From assembly GCA_947579665.1 (NCBI GenBank), contig CANPUZ010000046.1, positions 806,001 to 870,000 of the forward strand: a stretch of 64,000 nt of DNA, in the 5' to 3' direction. The notes beneath the pieces were generated by a model. The model worked only from the letters and a program-made list of their open reading frames with translations. It did no database searches and was not told where the DNA came from. The position numbers were made by a program, and so were the translations under genes. Shown in pieces: positions 10,862-23,724 of the stretch (positions are counted from its first letter, which is position 1; every line of letters starts with the position of its first letter). This DNA is from Sympetrum striolatum. Lineage: Eukaryota; Arthropoda; Insecta; Odonata; Libellulidae.

Positions 10862-12363
10862 TACTACTATTCAATGCATCGTTAATTACTTATTCTAAAG
10901 GAAAACTTAAGAACAGATTAAAATAACTGATTCCAGAATTCCTGATCCACAAGTAGTTGTCACCACGAATCCTAAGCTCTAAATAACTACTTGAGTTGTC
11001 AGTTTGCCTCGCTGTCAATGGTGAAATAATGGCATTTGAAATTTAAGTCGCGAGATAAATAGGAAGTTTAACTGGATTACTCACTAATAAAGTCACAGTC
11101 AGGAGTGTTCGATGCCGCATTCACCTGTAGAAAAAATAATACAAGAATTAAAATCAGGTATTCTTTAAAAGTGTAAATTATAGTCTCACTTTTCAACATA
11201 ATTGGCTAAAAGTTTACGTTTTTTCTTATAAAAATGAACTGCATCTCCTTTTAACATTTTCGAATTACATATCTGCAAATATAAACGTCCTTAAAATCGT
11301 TCAGAGAAAAGTAAGAAACGTTCAACCATTTCTTTTTAATTGTGGTTATCTGATTAATACATGTGCTTTTACTCACTAGTCCAATATTTCGTGAAAAGTA
11401 GAGAATAAAAACAAAACAAATTAAAGTTTTATTACGTAATAGAATTTCATTTACTTGTCTGGTGTTAAAGTGGTAATAACTGCATAAACTAGGTATCAAA
11501 CAAAGACCATCATCTGAATATTGTCTAGATGCAATTAACTTTAAAAGCAGTATTTAATAATCTCTCAGAAAAACCGGCAAAGTTTATTTTTTATAGAAGT
11601 GTTTATAATGATTTTGATTGGTTAAATATGGATAATATAGCTTACTGATTGGGAACATTGTAAAAGAGAGTGGAATTCAACGAAAGAAATCAGATCAGAG
11701 ATTTCGTAACTTGTCATTCTTATATATCACCACACTCTAAGGTAACAGATGTTGGGAGTCCAGTATACCGAAAAAAAGATTACAGGGTATATATAAGTTT
11801 ACATTTACTCCACAGGAAGCGAATTTAGTAACTTCACGTATTCTGAAATGTGTTGGAGAATGTAGAATTGACTGTAATACTCTTTGAAATGCTTCCAGTA
11901 AACAAAAAGACTTGCCGAGGTAATTTTAATAACACCAATCTAAGATTCGAGTGGGCACTTTTTTAGATTCATCGATGAATCCATCAAACCGTTCATTCTA
12001 TTCATCAACGGATTTACGATGCTTTCCACCGATGTCCACCGCTTCCATTGAGATTAACTCCTGGTGAAGAGCCGATGGTTCTGATGACAGTAGCGTTCAA
12101 ATTCAATATGTTAATAACCTAATAAAAAAGCAAGTAAATGCCATTTGACAAATATAACGAATTTATAATTCAACCAACGATACGATGAATTAAGTTTCAA
12201 CAGAGTTTACCCTTACCTTTACCCTCAAAATGTTGTGGTTAACATTTGCAAGTGATAGAATGCGTAAGAATGTCATTGGAAGGTATTCCAGCGATAGAAT
12301 TCCTAAATCTCTGCATTATTTAGGATTAATTTGCCTTTAATGAACACAGTAAACCTATGAAAT

Positions 12364-12636
12364 GGCGCACGGTGAATTGGTCCGGGGGGAATTCGTACGC
12401 GGGGAATTGATCCCCCGCGCTGATGTTGTACTACCAACCCAACCCACCCCACGGTTGATATAATTATAACATTAACCAATAATCATGGCGTGTAGATTAA
12501 CATAAGACTGAATAGCAATATTAGAAAATCAGCGCGGGGGATCAACTCACCACGTACGAATTCACCGCGTGAGAATTCACCGCGTGAGAATTAACCGGCG
12601 ACCGGTGAACTGGTCCGGGGGGAATTGGTACGAGGG
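12364..12636. mobile_element. Foldback MITE with GAATTSGTACGCGG repeats, left-arm copy
   Basis: A ~270-bp element. Its outer parts are inverted repeats built from short reiterated words (GGTGAATTGGTCCGG, GAATTCGTACGCGG, GATCCCCCGCGCTGAT), around an AT-rich centre. GCGCGGGGGATCAA in the right half mirrors the left half. The same element lies at the mirror position in the right arm, so it was in place before the arms were duplicated. I cannot name the superfamily. Confidence 0.7.
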
Positions 12637-12929
12637 ATATATTACTAGGAAGTAGCACTCTAAAACATTGAGATGACTCACAACTGACTAAGGATTCATT
12701 TGCACATCCTTAATCTGTGTCGGTTTAATGGAATTATGTTCAAATTATTTGAGTTAATAATTAAAGATCATTAATTTATGACAAAGTGTAATTCAGAGCC
12801 GGGATGTGTGTGGAATCACTAAGTTGCCTTTATTGAAGTTTAGCCTAAGTAGAAATCGTATTTAATGTGTTTGCCCGAAAACACTAATAAATTAGAATTA
12901 AGTGCATCAATATTTCAGTTTCGTCATAA

Positions 12930-12990
12930 CTTTGAACACGTGACGTATATAAGGAGAATTGGCAACAGTTCACAGAATTAAACTGAATGT
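12930..12990 (+). promoter_or_regulatory. Candidate TATA promoter, conserved in both arms (left)
   Basis: An E-box CACGTG (12,937-12,942) is followed by TATATAAG (12,946-12,953), and a TTCACAG word lies about 20-25 nt downstream. The CACGTGACGTATATAAGG core is unchanged in the right arm although the surroundings have diverged. If active it would direct transcription toward the centre of the inverted repeat. No gene follows that I can identify. Confidence 0.3.
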
Positions 12991-13726
12991 TCTTATTTTA
13001 CGTACGTCTCAATTCTCTATTGATCTATATAACAATTAAGCCCAAATAACTGGCTGCTGATTTAGCGATTTAAATTAAAGAGAAAGGCATTTATATTTAA
13101 ATCGCCTCGTTTCTCAATAGTTTTTGCAATAAAATAACAGAGGAGCCTTCATGATGCAACAAGACTCCTAAGTATTAGTTGTGGTGCACTCACTCTAATG
13201 GACGCCCTGAAAATCGGTACTGCGCGTAAATTATGCTAGTTTGATTTCAATTTGATAACCTCTGAAAATCATCTAAATACATCTATTGTTATTCAAATTC
13301 AGTTCATTATCACTGCGTGAGAATTTCTATTGACATACAAATAGATAATTGTGTAACAAATACAGTTTTAAGAACAACAAACGGGTAAAGATATAAATGC
13401 AGGAATTAATCGCTGGATTTTATCAAGTCTTATGGTGAAGATTTCGCCTCTCGTCATTGCAGCATAAAAATACGAGATTTAGTATCACTCGATGTATATT
13501 TTATTTAAATGGATATAATTCGAGTGTCAGGAATATGCAAAAATTGTAATATTATTTGAAACTAGTGGTAATCTAAAAAATATATTCAATTTTACTATCC
13601 ATTGCACTCTTTGATTGTATCTTTTTCCCAGACAAGGCGGTAAATGCACGAAAGAAAACAAACACATATTTCTCAACGAAGCAAACGATGAGTTCGCCTT
13701 GAACTTGAAGGAAAGCAAGGCAAAGA

Positions 13727-13990
13727 ATTGAAGGCCATTGGGAAGTCATTACTCGTCTTTTGGCATTGTTAGCATGAGCCTACTTCTTTTACTGATACCT
13801 CGAAAGTAAAAGCAACGAAAATGAAATGAAAATGATGCTTGGAGAATGTGAAATGAATTGAAGGCCGTTGGAAAGCCATTACTGGTCTAAGAGTGATTGT
13901 TTACGTGATCATAGCTTATTTTTAAAGTGCTTTGAAAGTGAAAGCAACGGCGAAGGGAAGCGAAATATAAATAGGTGTTGGAAATAGCTC
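13727..13990. repeat. Diverged ~130-bp direct repeat, left arm
   Basis: GAATTGAAGGCC, then GCCATTAC or GTCATTAC, and GAAAGTAAAAGCAACG or GAAAGTGAAAGCAACG occur twice about 130 bp apart. The inverted counterpart with the same two copies is at about 23,620-23,890. Confidence 0.6.
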
Positions 13991-14501
13991 ATCGAAGAAA
14001 GCGAGACTGCATTTCTGCGTCTGATCACAGAACAATACAGAAAAAGGGAAAGTGTATGTCTGACCATTGCATTGCTGTGCTGTACTAATTATTTTCCATT
14101 TAATTACTCATATGAGAATTATAACATATAGCAACATGCTACATGGTCATTCAGATTATGTTGTAATGCTCAAAGTTCTTATGAAATATTATTTTCAACC
14201 CAAAAACTATTGAAGAATAAATCTTTGAATTGATAGTCCGTTCCACAGGTTTTTATAATATAATAAACGGTGAGAAAAAAAGCAGTCCATAAAGTGAGGT
14301 TATTTTCAAAATACGTGGTATTAGAGATTGATATAAAAATTTATATTCTGCTCACCTAAGCTGAAGCTTCAATCCACTGAATCTACCATCGAAGGATCTC
14401 CTGTAAGACTTTCACTTCTAAAAGACGCCAATGAGCAATACGCAGGACAATATCGGTGTTGCTTCCCAAACAATTAAAAATTATAAATTCCAAATTAAGA
14501 A

Positions 14502-14526
14502 AATATATATATATATATATATATAT
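14502..14526. repeat. (AT)n microsatellite
   Basis: About 12 AT dinucleotides. They are absent at the mirror position in the right arm (about 21,935), so this is a left-arm change. Confidence 0.9.
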
Positions 14527-16439
14527 GGATTAAAATCGGAATCATAATCTAAAGCCATGCAAATGTAAATAGAAGTAAGTAATTTGAAAACTATGTATTC
14601 CTGTTCATTTGCAACCGTTGACCAAACAGTTTAAAATATCTTGTTACATCATCGCACAATATTAGGAAGATAATAACTAATAATAATTAACATTTAAGTA
14701 AGCCTTAATTAAAGTATTAGACATTGGCTGAAGATATTGAAATTATGACACGAAACAAATACTTTAATGACAGTACTAATTCGTTTCAAATCGAGCAAAA
14801 TTCCAAAAGTGATCAAGCAAAGTTTAAATTGAAATTAAACTGTAAGAAATAAATATGGTTCAGATTATGAAATAATGCCGTTTAAATTTAGAATTACGTC
14901 GTTAAAGACAACAAGGAACTTGGAAACTATAGCAACTAAAACTTCTGAAAATTCTACTAAATTGATAAAAATCGGAAGAGCTAAACCCGTGAAAATGTAA
15001 AGTATAACTCGCAATTTTACTATAAATAAATAATAAATATGGTTACATCAATGAACAACATTGAGAATAAGTTAAGAAATAACGACCGCTGACGGGAATT
15101 AATATAAAAATTGGTAAAGTATGGAATAATATTCCTGAAATTATTAGGCTAAATTTAAATCTATATTATTAAAAACATTAAAACTGGACCAAATTCCAGT
15201 CCTGGCTCACTAGGAATTTTTTCTCTCGTTTCTTAATTTCAATTTCAATTTGTTACTCGTAATGAAATGGCAGTTGAAATTTGCATGACTTTTAACTTTC
15301 AAATCAAATTTCCGATGACGACTTGAAATTAATTTATAAAAATTCCCAAAAGGCATCACTCTATATTGAATCCAAAAGTAATTTGGTGTGAAAAAATTAT
15401 TGTTCGCATTAGAGGGTTATTGCAACTTAATATCCTTATAACGTTATCATAGACGCGAAAGGACCGGTCATTCTACTGAGAATGATAAATAAATACAAAC
15501 ATGTTTACGTAGATATAAAGACGATATAAATCTATTACCTTATATTACTCTTCTACTATATTAAGTCAATATATTCTATAATAAAATGAAAAATGAACAG
15601 CTACGATGCGTCCACAATTTCCGTTAAAATTCAAATCCGATCTTCCCTTGTTTATGTGATGACGTCATGCACTTACGGAAGCATAAAAATTAACGAAAGA
15701 AATATTTTTAAAATAAATTCAGATAAAACAAGTCACTGGGCATAATTTAGGAACACGGTAGTTCAGATCTGTATTTTTGGCAAATTGAAAATACAGGTGG
15801 CAAAGCCGAGTTCGAGGTTTTATCGGAATTTTTCTTTCGTTTATTACATTTAAATTCAGAGTATAACTCGTACGGAGGCAGTTTTAATTTTCACAAACGC
15901 CTTACACGATGAATTACTATCATAGAAGTTATCGTTATCTCAGAAGAAAGACTACAACTAAATACCCTCAATCCCACGCGATGACATATTTGCACTTCAA
16001 AATATCAAAAGAAAAGATGTATGCCTTTTACATTCGGGCATCAACTCGACATAGCAAACCTATAGATTCCGGTTTCTCGAGAAGAATAGGCTTGACCCGG
16101 TACCTAGTCCCGGCGACATTCCTTTCTCACTCTCAAACGGTCATAAAATGTCTTACATTCCTATTTTCAAGCAAACATGTTTACTTATTTCGCTAATCAC
16201 CTTCCTTAACGAGCTTTTACACCGGCGAACGTACTTACGAAATCGTATTAAACAGTTCCGATTCTAAATAAAAAGATTAATGTCATCTCATTAATTCACC
16301 CGAAATTAAAATCAATCATAATATGAAACATATGAATCGTCGTACAATAATATAACACAAGGAAAAAACTTAAATTCACCAACACAAAGCAATAATCTCT
16401 CAGACAATGCCTAGTTAAGTATTAAGTGAGACTTACGAT

Positions 16440-16690
16440 TAACTGGAAATCCTGGGTGACAACGTTGGACATTGAACATGACAACGAATTTCAACTGTTT
16501 TTCAAACACAGGTTGTCAGCACGACCTCGCTCGCAGAAATTCAGGCAGAAACTGACAAAAAAGCCGTCTGCGCAACCGTTGAACAATAGTGCTGTCACCT
16601 GATTGGTCCAAATTTAACCGTCTTTCAACTTGGCTCCACCCGGCAACCGCCATGGAAATTTTCCACTGCCAACTGCCATTATATTTTAAC
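16440..16690. repeat. Best-conserved block of the inverted repeat, left copy
   Basis: Hand alignment over about 138 bp (16,510-16,650 against 19,615-19,755) shows roughly 14 differences. CACCTGATTGGTCCAAATTT and TCGCAGAAATTCAGGCAG are identical in both arms. The block includes an ATTGG (inverted CCAAT) word. A one-base difference upstream puts the two arms in different reading frames, so the open frame on the right (19,624-19,812) is not shared. Confidence 0.75.
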
Positions 16691-17210
16691 GAATTTAGTA
16701 AAGTATTATTAAAAATAAATATTTTATTTCTTCGTAGATTTTAATTATTTTGCTTAAATTTCGCGAAATCGTCGAAGTGCTGGATCTTAAAATATCAAAG
16801 TTTGCATAATTTAAATATTTTATGTTCCTAAGAAAATATTTATATTTGGATCTGGATATTTAAGATTATTAGGTTTTTTATTTCCGAAAATGAAATCATG
16901 ATTTACAATTTAATATTACAACTATTCATCCAGAGAGATAAAAATGTAACAATTATGTCGAAGTAATATATTGACCCACAATTACTGACAAGATTTGATT
17001 GCAAGGATACGTTTTGAGGTAAATAAGTGCAGTATTTCAAGAAATTACGAATATTTTTACGAATAAAGCCAAGAAAACTATATTTCACTCTTAGAAATTT
17101 CTCTCTAAGATACCAATTTTCTCGCAAATCCAACACGTATTCTACGATGGCAACCAAAGATGCTTTTTTAAAGCAAAATTATTTAATCGAGATATATAAG
17201 TGGATCGAAT

Positions 17211-19119
17211 GATACATTACTCAGTTATGTGGAGGTCCCGGAAACTTCGGCAATATCTGGTATCTTCACTCGCTGTATTAATGGTTCACAAATACACTAA
17301 AGTAGCAAGATGAAACAAGTTACAACGAAGAAGTGGTTTTGATAGATTTCTTCTTTGACATTCATATTTCACTACCAATAAGTATTACTATACTTGACCG
17401 CCATAATCAAGAGTTAATAAGTGTTTTTAGATTATTTATCCAATGAAATATCCTTCCTTGAAAGTACTGTCAATCGCATCATGAATAACATTACTACATA
17501 ATCTCGAACACGAATACATTTGCGTTTAGAATTCGATATCATTGTAGTTACCTAGGTGATTGTGTCCATGCTGACCCTCGAAGTGGATTTGTAAGTCTCA
17601 AATACATGGAGATTAAGATAAAATTCAATGCACATATCATCATCATCGTACTTACTTTCAAATATTGCATTTTGTGATCGTAAGGTGAACGAAAGATGCC
17701 CGATTCAGACAGCTACAGCGTGATATAAAATCAATCATGAGGTGGTCTTTCTTGACTATTCCTCTGTCGGAGTTTTAGAATATCGCACTTTCCAACACTT
17801 ACTTTGGGATAACCCTGTAAATCAGGTCGAGAGCTTCAACTCTTTATTCTAGTTTTCCACACTCATTCTCTTCCGTGGCACACTCACAATCAAGAGATCC
17901 AGAATAAAAAGCAACATTGTAAACTTTCATCAAACGAACTGTGCACAGATGAACATTTATAACCTCTTAAAGATATTTTTGACTTTAGGTTTCACACAGG
18001 TCCTTGCTTAAACCGGGAGGTTAATGCGCAGCCCTTTAACTTCAGCAGAAAGCACTCTGATAACAGGAAACAAAACGTTTTCCCTCCATTATTCACTGCC
18101 TCAGAAACGCGAATTGCGTTCTTCATATTTTCGAAGACAATCGGAATTCTCTTTAGGCGTGGTGCGCAATCACCTCGTGACTTAGAGAAGAAACTATGAA
18201 ATGGCGTTCTAGAGTTGGAATACCATTTAAAGTGCTTGTAAGTGTTCATTTTTTTTGGAATAAGTTTGATAACAATGCTTCAGATTGCGTACTTTCTGAA
18301 TTTAATCACTGTGAATAACTGAGTGCTACGTAAAAACGTATCTATGGAATCATCAGATTGTAGCAGACATTTTGTGGAAAACCCGCCATTTTTGTCGATA
18401 CGAAAACACTACGTAAGTACTGTGAAATTACTTGAAACCAGTGCTCCGATAAACATCTTGTTATATTTTATCTTATTATTGTATATATTGCTTTGAATTT
18501 CGATCGTAGTGTTTAAAGACGTGAAGTTGTCGATTCCCAAGAGTCTCACGTTAATTTCTCTATTTCTTATCGTTAACTAATTACCTTATTCAACTCGTGG
18601 TTAGAAAGTTGCATAATAGGACAGCTTCTTGGCTGGTTTATCTAGTATTGTTAACAATTAACGAAGACCAGTCAAATAATGACGATCTAACTGTCGATCA
18701 GTGACTTCCTTGAATAATAGTGGACACGTGTACTATTTTAAATCGGCGATGAAACAACCATCAACGAGACGAGCACTCATGGTGAAGGGATTCCTTATCA
18801 CGAAGTTCTAAGAGCTCGGAATCCTTCCATCAAACTACATTCACCATCGACGCATGATGGAGGTCATGTAAGTACGATGAGAGTGGTGTTTGCATTCCTT
18901 TGAATGGCTGTAAATTAACTACATAGATTAGCAATGAGATATTCATACAAGCCGATTTACCTTTCATAGAGCAAATTTCTTCCTATTCTAGAAAATTTCG
19001 TGTTACATTGAGTGGTCAATAGTGCATTCCTGGTCCGTAAACTATTATATTATATTATAATTCGTTTACATCAACGTTTAATGTATCATTCAATCAACTT
19101 TTATGACTCGTTTTAATAA
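17211..19119. other. Unmatched centre (spacer) of the inverted repeat
   Basis: Symmetry fades inside 17,210 and 19,120. Only a short TCATCGTACTTAC word (about 17,648 and 18,868) still pairs. The largest open frame (minus, 17,992-18,249, 85 residues) matches nothing I recognise. No gene, tRNA or terminal motif is visible. The geometric centre is near 18.15 kb. Confidence 0.6.
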
Positions 19120-19559
19120 TTCTGCTTCATAAAACGTATCTTTGGTTGACATCGTAGATAACGTGTCTGACTAGGAATTTCTAAGAGTAAATTTAAGATA
19201 TTCTCGCTTTATTCGTAAATATGTACGTCATTTCTTGAAATCCTGCACTTCTTTTGATCAAAACGTATCCTTGCAATGAGATCTTGTTAGTAGTTGTGCG
19301 TATATGAATTACATCGATATGGTTGCTTCATTTTTCTCTTTTGGGATGAATGGTTATTAAATTAATTTGTGAGTCGTTATTACATTTTCGAAAATAAAAA
19401 AAAACCTAAAAGTCTTAAATACCCGGACCCAAATATAGATGTTTTTTAAGAACATATAATATTTAGATCAAGCAAACTGATATTTTTCAATCCAGCACTT
19501 CGAAGATATCGCGAAATTTAAACAACATAATTAAAATCTACGAAAAATATTCATCATAT

Positions 19560-19850
19560 ATTTAAAATGATATTTTAATAAATTCATTGAATTATAATTG
19601 CTATCGTTAGCAGTGGAAAATTTTCATGACGGTTGGTGGGCGGGGCCAAGTTGAAAGACGGTTAAATTTGGACCAATCAGGTGACAGCAGTATAGTTCAT
19701 CCATTGCGCGGACGGTCTTTTTGTCAGTTGCTGCCTGAATTTCTGCGAGAGAGGTCGTGCTGACAACCTGTGTTTGAGGAACAGTTGAATTCGAATTTGT
19801 TGTCATGCTCAACGTCTATCTTTGTCACCCAGGATTTCCACTTAATGGTA
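19560..19850. repeat. Best-conserved block of the inverted repeat, right copy
   Basis: Partner of 16,440-16,690. On the minus strand it holds a 62-residue open frame (19,812-19,624) containing TTSLAEIQAATDKK. The left arm has a one-base shift and extra changes in the corresponding frame, so coding is not supported. Confidence 0.7.
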
Positions 19851-22099
19851 AGTCTCGTTAAATACTTTATTAGGTATTGTCTGAGAAAATATTGCAAAAG
19901 TCTGTTGGTGAATTATATAATTTAAGTTTCTTCCTTTTGTAATATCAGTGTACTACGCACCATTTAAATAATTTTGTGATTGATTTTAATTTTGGGTGAA
20001 TTAACGAGATGACATTAATATTATTATTTAGAATCGGAACTTTTTAATACGATTTCGTAAGTACGTTCTAAGGTTTAAAAGCTCGTTAAGCATGGTCATT
20101 AGCGGATTAAGGAAACATGTTTGCTTGAAAATAGGAATGTAAGACATTTTATGAGAGTTTGAGAGTAAGAAAAGAATGTCGCCGGGACGAGAAACCAGTT
20201 TTCGCCTATTCTTTTAGTGAAATCGAATCCTTAAATCTGCCTACGTCGACTCAATTCTCGAACGTAAAAGCCTTTTCTTTTGATTTTTGTGCTTTGATAA
20301 GTTCAAATATATCATCGCGTGGGAATGGTCTTGCTTCTATGATTACGAGAATAAGTTTATGTTCGGTTCAAGATTGTAATTCCTCGTCTTAGGCGATTGT
20401 GAAAATTTAAACTGCCTTTTCATTAGCGTCCGAAACCGTACGAGTTAAACTCTGAATTTGCATATAAAAAACGAGAGAAAAGTTCCGATAAAGCCTCGGC
20501 TTTGCCGCATGTTTTTTCAATTTGCCAAGAATTTGAAGTCCCGTTTTCCTCAGTTTATGCCCAGTGCCTTGTTTTATCTGAATATATTTTTAAAATATTT
20601 TGTCGTTAATTTTTATGCTTCCGTAAGTGTATGACGTCATCACATAAACAAGGGAGGATCGGATTTGAATTTTAACGGAAATTGTGGACGCATCGTAGCT
20701 GTTTATTTTTAATTTATTTATAGAATGTATTACCTTAATATAATTCAAGAGTAATATAGTGGAATAGATTTATATCGTCTTTCTATCTACGTAATCCTGT
20801 TTGTATTTCTTTATCATTCGCAGTAGTAATACCGGTCTTCTCTCGTCTATTATAATGATATTAAGTTGCAACATGCATCGAATGAGAATAATAATTTTTT
20901 CACAACAAATTAGTTTCGGATTAAATATTCTGTGATCCTTTTTTTGAATTTTGATTAATTTGGAAGTTGGATCCTAGATTTTTAAACATTTTCTCGCAAT
21001 CGGAATTAAACTTCTGAATTGTTTCTCTAGTGGATATTTTATGTATGCAATGATAATAATATTACGTATGCAATTAGCTATTTCAAGTCGTCATCGGAGA
21101 TTTGTTTTGAAAGCTAAAAATCTTGAATATTTCAACTGCCTTTTCATTACGAGTAACAAATTGAAATTGAAATTAAGAAACGAGAGAAAAAATTCCAAGT
21201 GAACCAGGACTCGAATTCAATTCAGTTTTCATGGGTGAGATTTCAATTTTCCAAGAAATTATAATTTCAGAAATTGTAGTTTAGATTTAAATTTAGCGTT
21301 ATCAATTCAGGAATTCTATTCAATTTTGTACGAATTTGTAATATTAATTCCCTTCAGCGGTCGTTATTTTTTAAACTTATTCTCAATACTGTCCGTTGAA
21401 GTGGCCATGTTTATTATTTATTTATATTCAAATTGCTAGATTTACTTCAAATTTTCATGGGTTTTCATTCTTCTGATTTTTATCAATTTAGAAGAATTTT
21501 CAGAAGTTTTAGTTGCTATAGTTCTCTAGTTCCTTGTTATCTTTAACGACGTATTTCTAAAATTAAACGGCATTATTTCATAATCTGAATCGTATTCATT
21601 TCTTACTATATAATTGCTATCGAAATTTATCTTCATCACTTACGAATATTGATCGATTTGCTACGAATTAGTACTGATATTAAAGTTTTTTTTTCGTGTC
21701 ATCATTTCAATGTCTTCAGCCAATGTCTAAGAGTTTAATTAATTCTTCTTTAATTGGTAATTATTATTAGTTATTATTATCTTAATATTGTGCGATGATG
21801 TAACAAGATATTTCAAACTGTTTGCTCAACGGTTGCAAATGAACAGGAATACGTAGTTTTCAAATTACCCGTTTTGCTTTACATTTGCGAGGCTTTAGAA
21901 TGTAATTCTGGTTTTAATCCTTATACAGTATATTAATTTGGAATTTATAATTCTTAATTATTTGGGAGGCAACACCGATATTGTCCTGGCGTATCGCTCA
22001 TTGGCGTCTTCGGAAAGTGAAAGTCGTGCAGGAGATCCTTTGATGGTAATGTCAGTGGATTGGAGCTTCAGCATAGTTAAGCAGAATATATTTATTTTT

Positions 22100-23175
22100 A
22101 CGAGTAAAATGTAGCTTGCATACTGCAAGCAGACCGGCAATACTAATTTCATAACGGCATCATATCGGGACGGTCCTCAAAAGAAAAAAAAAAGGATTGA
22201 AATTTTTCTTAAAATTCGCTGAAATTTCATCGTCTGGCATCGAACCCGGGTCCTACTGGTGAACATACTATGCAGCACAATAGAAGATCACCATCTCTAA
22301 CTATGTGTGAAAATTCAAGCAGAAATATCGGCTATAACTGCCTCAAAAAACGTTCTATTTTTTACGAATGTTAATGCCTCTCGAGACTCGAACCAAGGAC
22401 GATCGTGGAAATCTAAAACATGTTTCTGAAAGTTATTTATGATCTCTATCCATATGCCGAATTTTAAGTTTCTATTTCATTGGGAAAGGTTTCAAAATAA
22501 TTCCTAAAAATCGAATCAACTTCGGATTTCAGAGACACCTGGTGTCGAACCCAGGACGTATTGTAAGCTGTGAATGCACAGTTTGATTTGTAAAAACTTG
22601 TTCTTGTATCATGCAAAGTTTGAAGTCGATAGCATGCCGGAAAGTACCTAAATTTTGTTTCCGTTATCTCCGTAAGAAATGCATTGAGAAGTGCAAACGG
22701 CCCTCTGGCATCGAACCAAGGACAATCAGCAAAAATGTAAAATTTGATTATGAAATATATTCATGATATCTATCCACGTGCTGAGTTTCAAATATCCATG
22801 TTATCGGGAAAGGATCCAAAACAATTCTTCAAAATCGCCGCAATGCATTTTAAACGGCCGATTTTTGCCCTGACCTAGCATCGAACCATGGACTATATTC
22901 TAAAATGTCTTTCTGATTTTCGTTGGATACGCACGGCTTCTAACGATCCCTGGAGTTTCAACTCTTTCTCTCTGCGGGAAGTGCCTCAAAAAAATTTTCG
23001 AAAATCCCCGCCATGTATTCCTATGGAAAAAATCGCGACTTTGGGGCCCTCTGGAATCGAACCCATGACCCTGAGGATCAAAATCGCAATTTTTCTGGCG
23101 GTTACACGTTATGGCCAATACGTCGTAAAAATTTCAAGTCAAGGACGCTTGTGGTTTAGGCTGTGAATTAGTATC

Positions 23176-23219
<44 letters not shown>

Positions 23220-23270
23220 ATAGGTATATCCATGAATGAATCCGGAGAAGCATCTATATATAATAGATAG
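22100..23270 (-). mobile_element. Helitron-like non-autonomous element, single complete copy with an empty site
   Basis: Read on the minus strand the element starts with a (T)CTATCTATTATATATAGATG sequence, has a GATA microsatellite, several T-arm-like GGTTCGANNCC modules, and ends with the hairpin GCTTGCAGTATGCAAGC (here slightly changed) followed by TACATTTTACTCG. The left arm lacks it: ATTTTTATATCAATC there (complement of about 14,330-14,342) is interrupted here between TTTTT and ATATC. That gives precise ends, no target duplication and an A|T insertion point. It encodes no Rep/helicase. Confidence 0.7.
23176..23219. repeat. (TATC)n microsatellite inside the Helitron-like element
   Basis: About ten TATC (GATA on the minus strand) units. 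The same microsatellite sits near the 5' end of several other units (for example 54,325-54,356 and 62,872-62,882), so it is part of the element. Confidence 0.9.
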
Positions 23271-23511
23271 ATATCAATTTCTAATATAACGTATTTTGAA
23301 AATGTCCTCCCGTTATGGACTGTGAAGTTTTATTTTCACATCGTGTAATATATAATAAAAACCTGTGGAACCTACCATCAATTAAGTGATTTATTAATCA
23401 ATAGTTTTGGGGGTGTAGAAAGAATATTTCACAAGAACTTTGAGCTTTACAACATAATCTGAACGACCATGTAGTAAGTTGCTATCTTTATAATTATCAT
23501 TTGGTGTAATT

Positions 23512-23724
23512 TCATGGAAAATAATTAGTACAGTACAGCAATACAATGGTCATACATACACTTTCCCTTTTTCTGTATTTTTCTGTGATCTGACGCAGAA
23601 ATGCATTTTCGCTTTCTTCGATGAGCTCTTTCACAAACCTATTGATATTTCGCTTCCCTTTACCGTTGCTTTCACTTTCAAAGCACTGTAAAAAGAAGCT
23701 GTGATTACGTAAAAAATCATTCAT
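23512..23724 (-). CDS. Weak candidate 70-residue ORF with a broken mirror copy
   Basis: A short frame with SESNGKGKRNINR, ENAFLRQITEKYRKRES and a CTNYFP end. The left arm (about 13,900-14,095, plus strand) encodes a similar peptide in one frame but with an internal stop (TAG in CWK*LIEESE). Matching reading frames might mean past coding constraint or simply few indels. No family is recognised. I consider a real protein unlikely. Confidence 0.12.
   Translation of the reverse strand: MNDFLRNHSFFLQCFESESNGKGKRNINRFVKELIEESENAFLRQITEKYRKRESVCMTIVLLYCTNYFP

Larger units (their letters stand above)
9570..11450. other. ~1.9 kb left-arm-only segment with several insertions
   Basis: In the right arm the flanking blocks lie almost next to each other (about 28,180-28,200). 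The left arm has therefore gained, or the right arm lost, this segment. It contains a tRNA-like SINE-type sequence (10,088-10,175), a pogo/Tigger-type MITE (10,357-10,861) with a second MITE nested in it, and otherwise unrecognised sequence. Confidence 0.65.
6155..17210 (+). repeat. Left arm of a giant imperfect inverted repeat
   Basis: Block by block this arm matches the reverse complement of the right arm: 6,155-7,640 with 44,340-47,628; 7,650-8,340 with 43,625-44,310; 8,340-8,625 with 43,375-43,620; 9,060-9,570 with 28,195-28,735; 11,450-12,110 with 27,480-28,180; 12,250-12,640 with 25,915-26,290; 13,500-14,340 with 23,275-24,110; 14,540-16,440 with 19,850-21,930; 16,440-17,210 with 19,120-19,850. 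No arm-length gene is present. Identity in the best block is near 90%, lower elsewhere. Confidence 0.9.

Noticed and set aside
17992..18249. 85-residue minus-strand ORF in the centre of the inverted repeat as a gene
   Set aside because: Short, no recognisable domain, no mirror copy and no promoter or splice support.
15909..20392. ORFs at 15,909-16,196 and 20,159-20,392 as conserved genes of the arms
   Set aside because: They lie in homologous DNA but on strands that do not correspond under the mirror symmetry, so the frames are not conserved.
22888..23166. Open frames within the repeat units (also 54,749-55,069, 55,427-55,799 and 58,170-58,388)
   Set aside because: They recur only because the repeat recurs, run through the T-arm motifs, and are open in both strands by chance.
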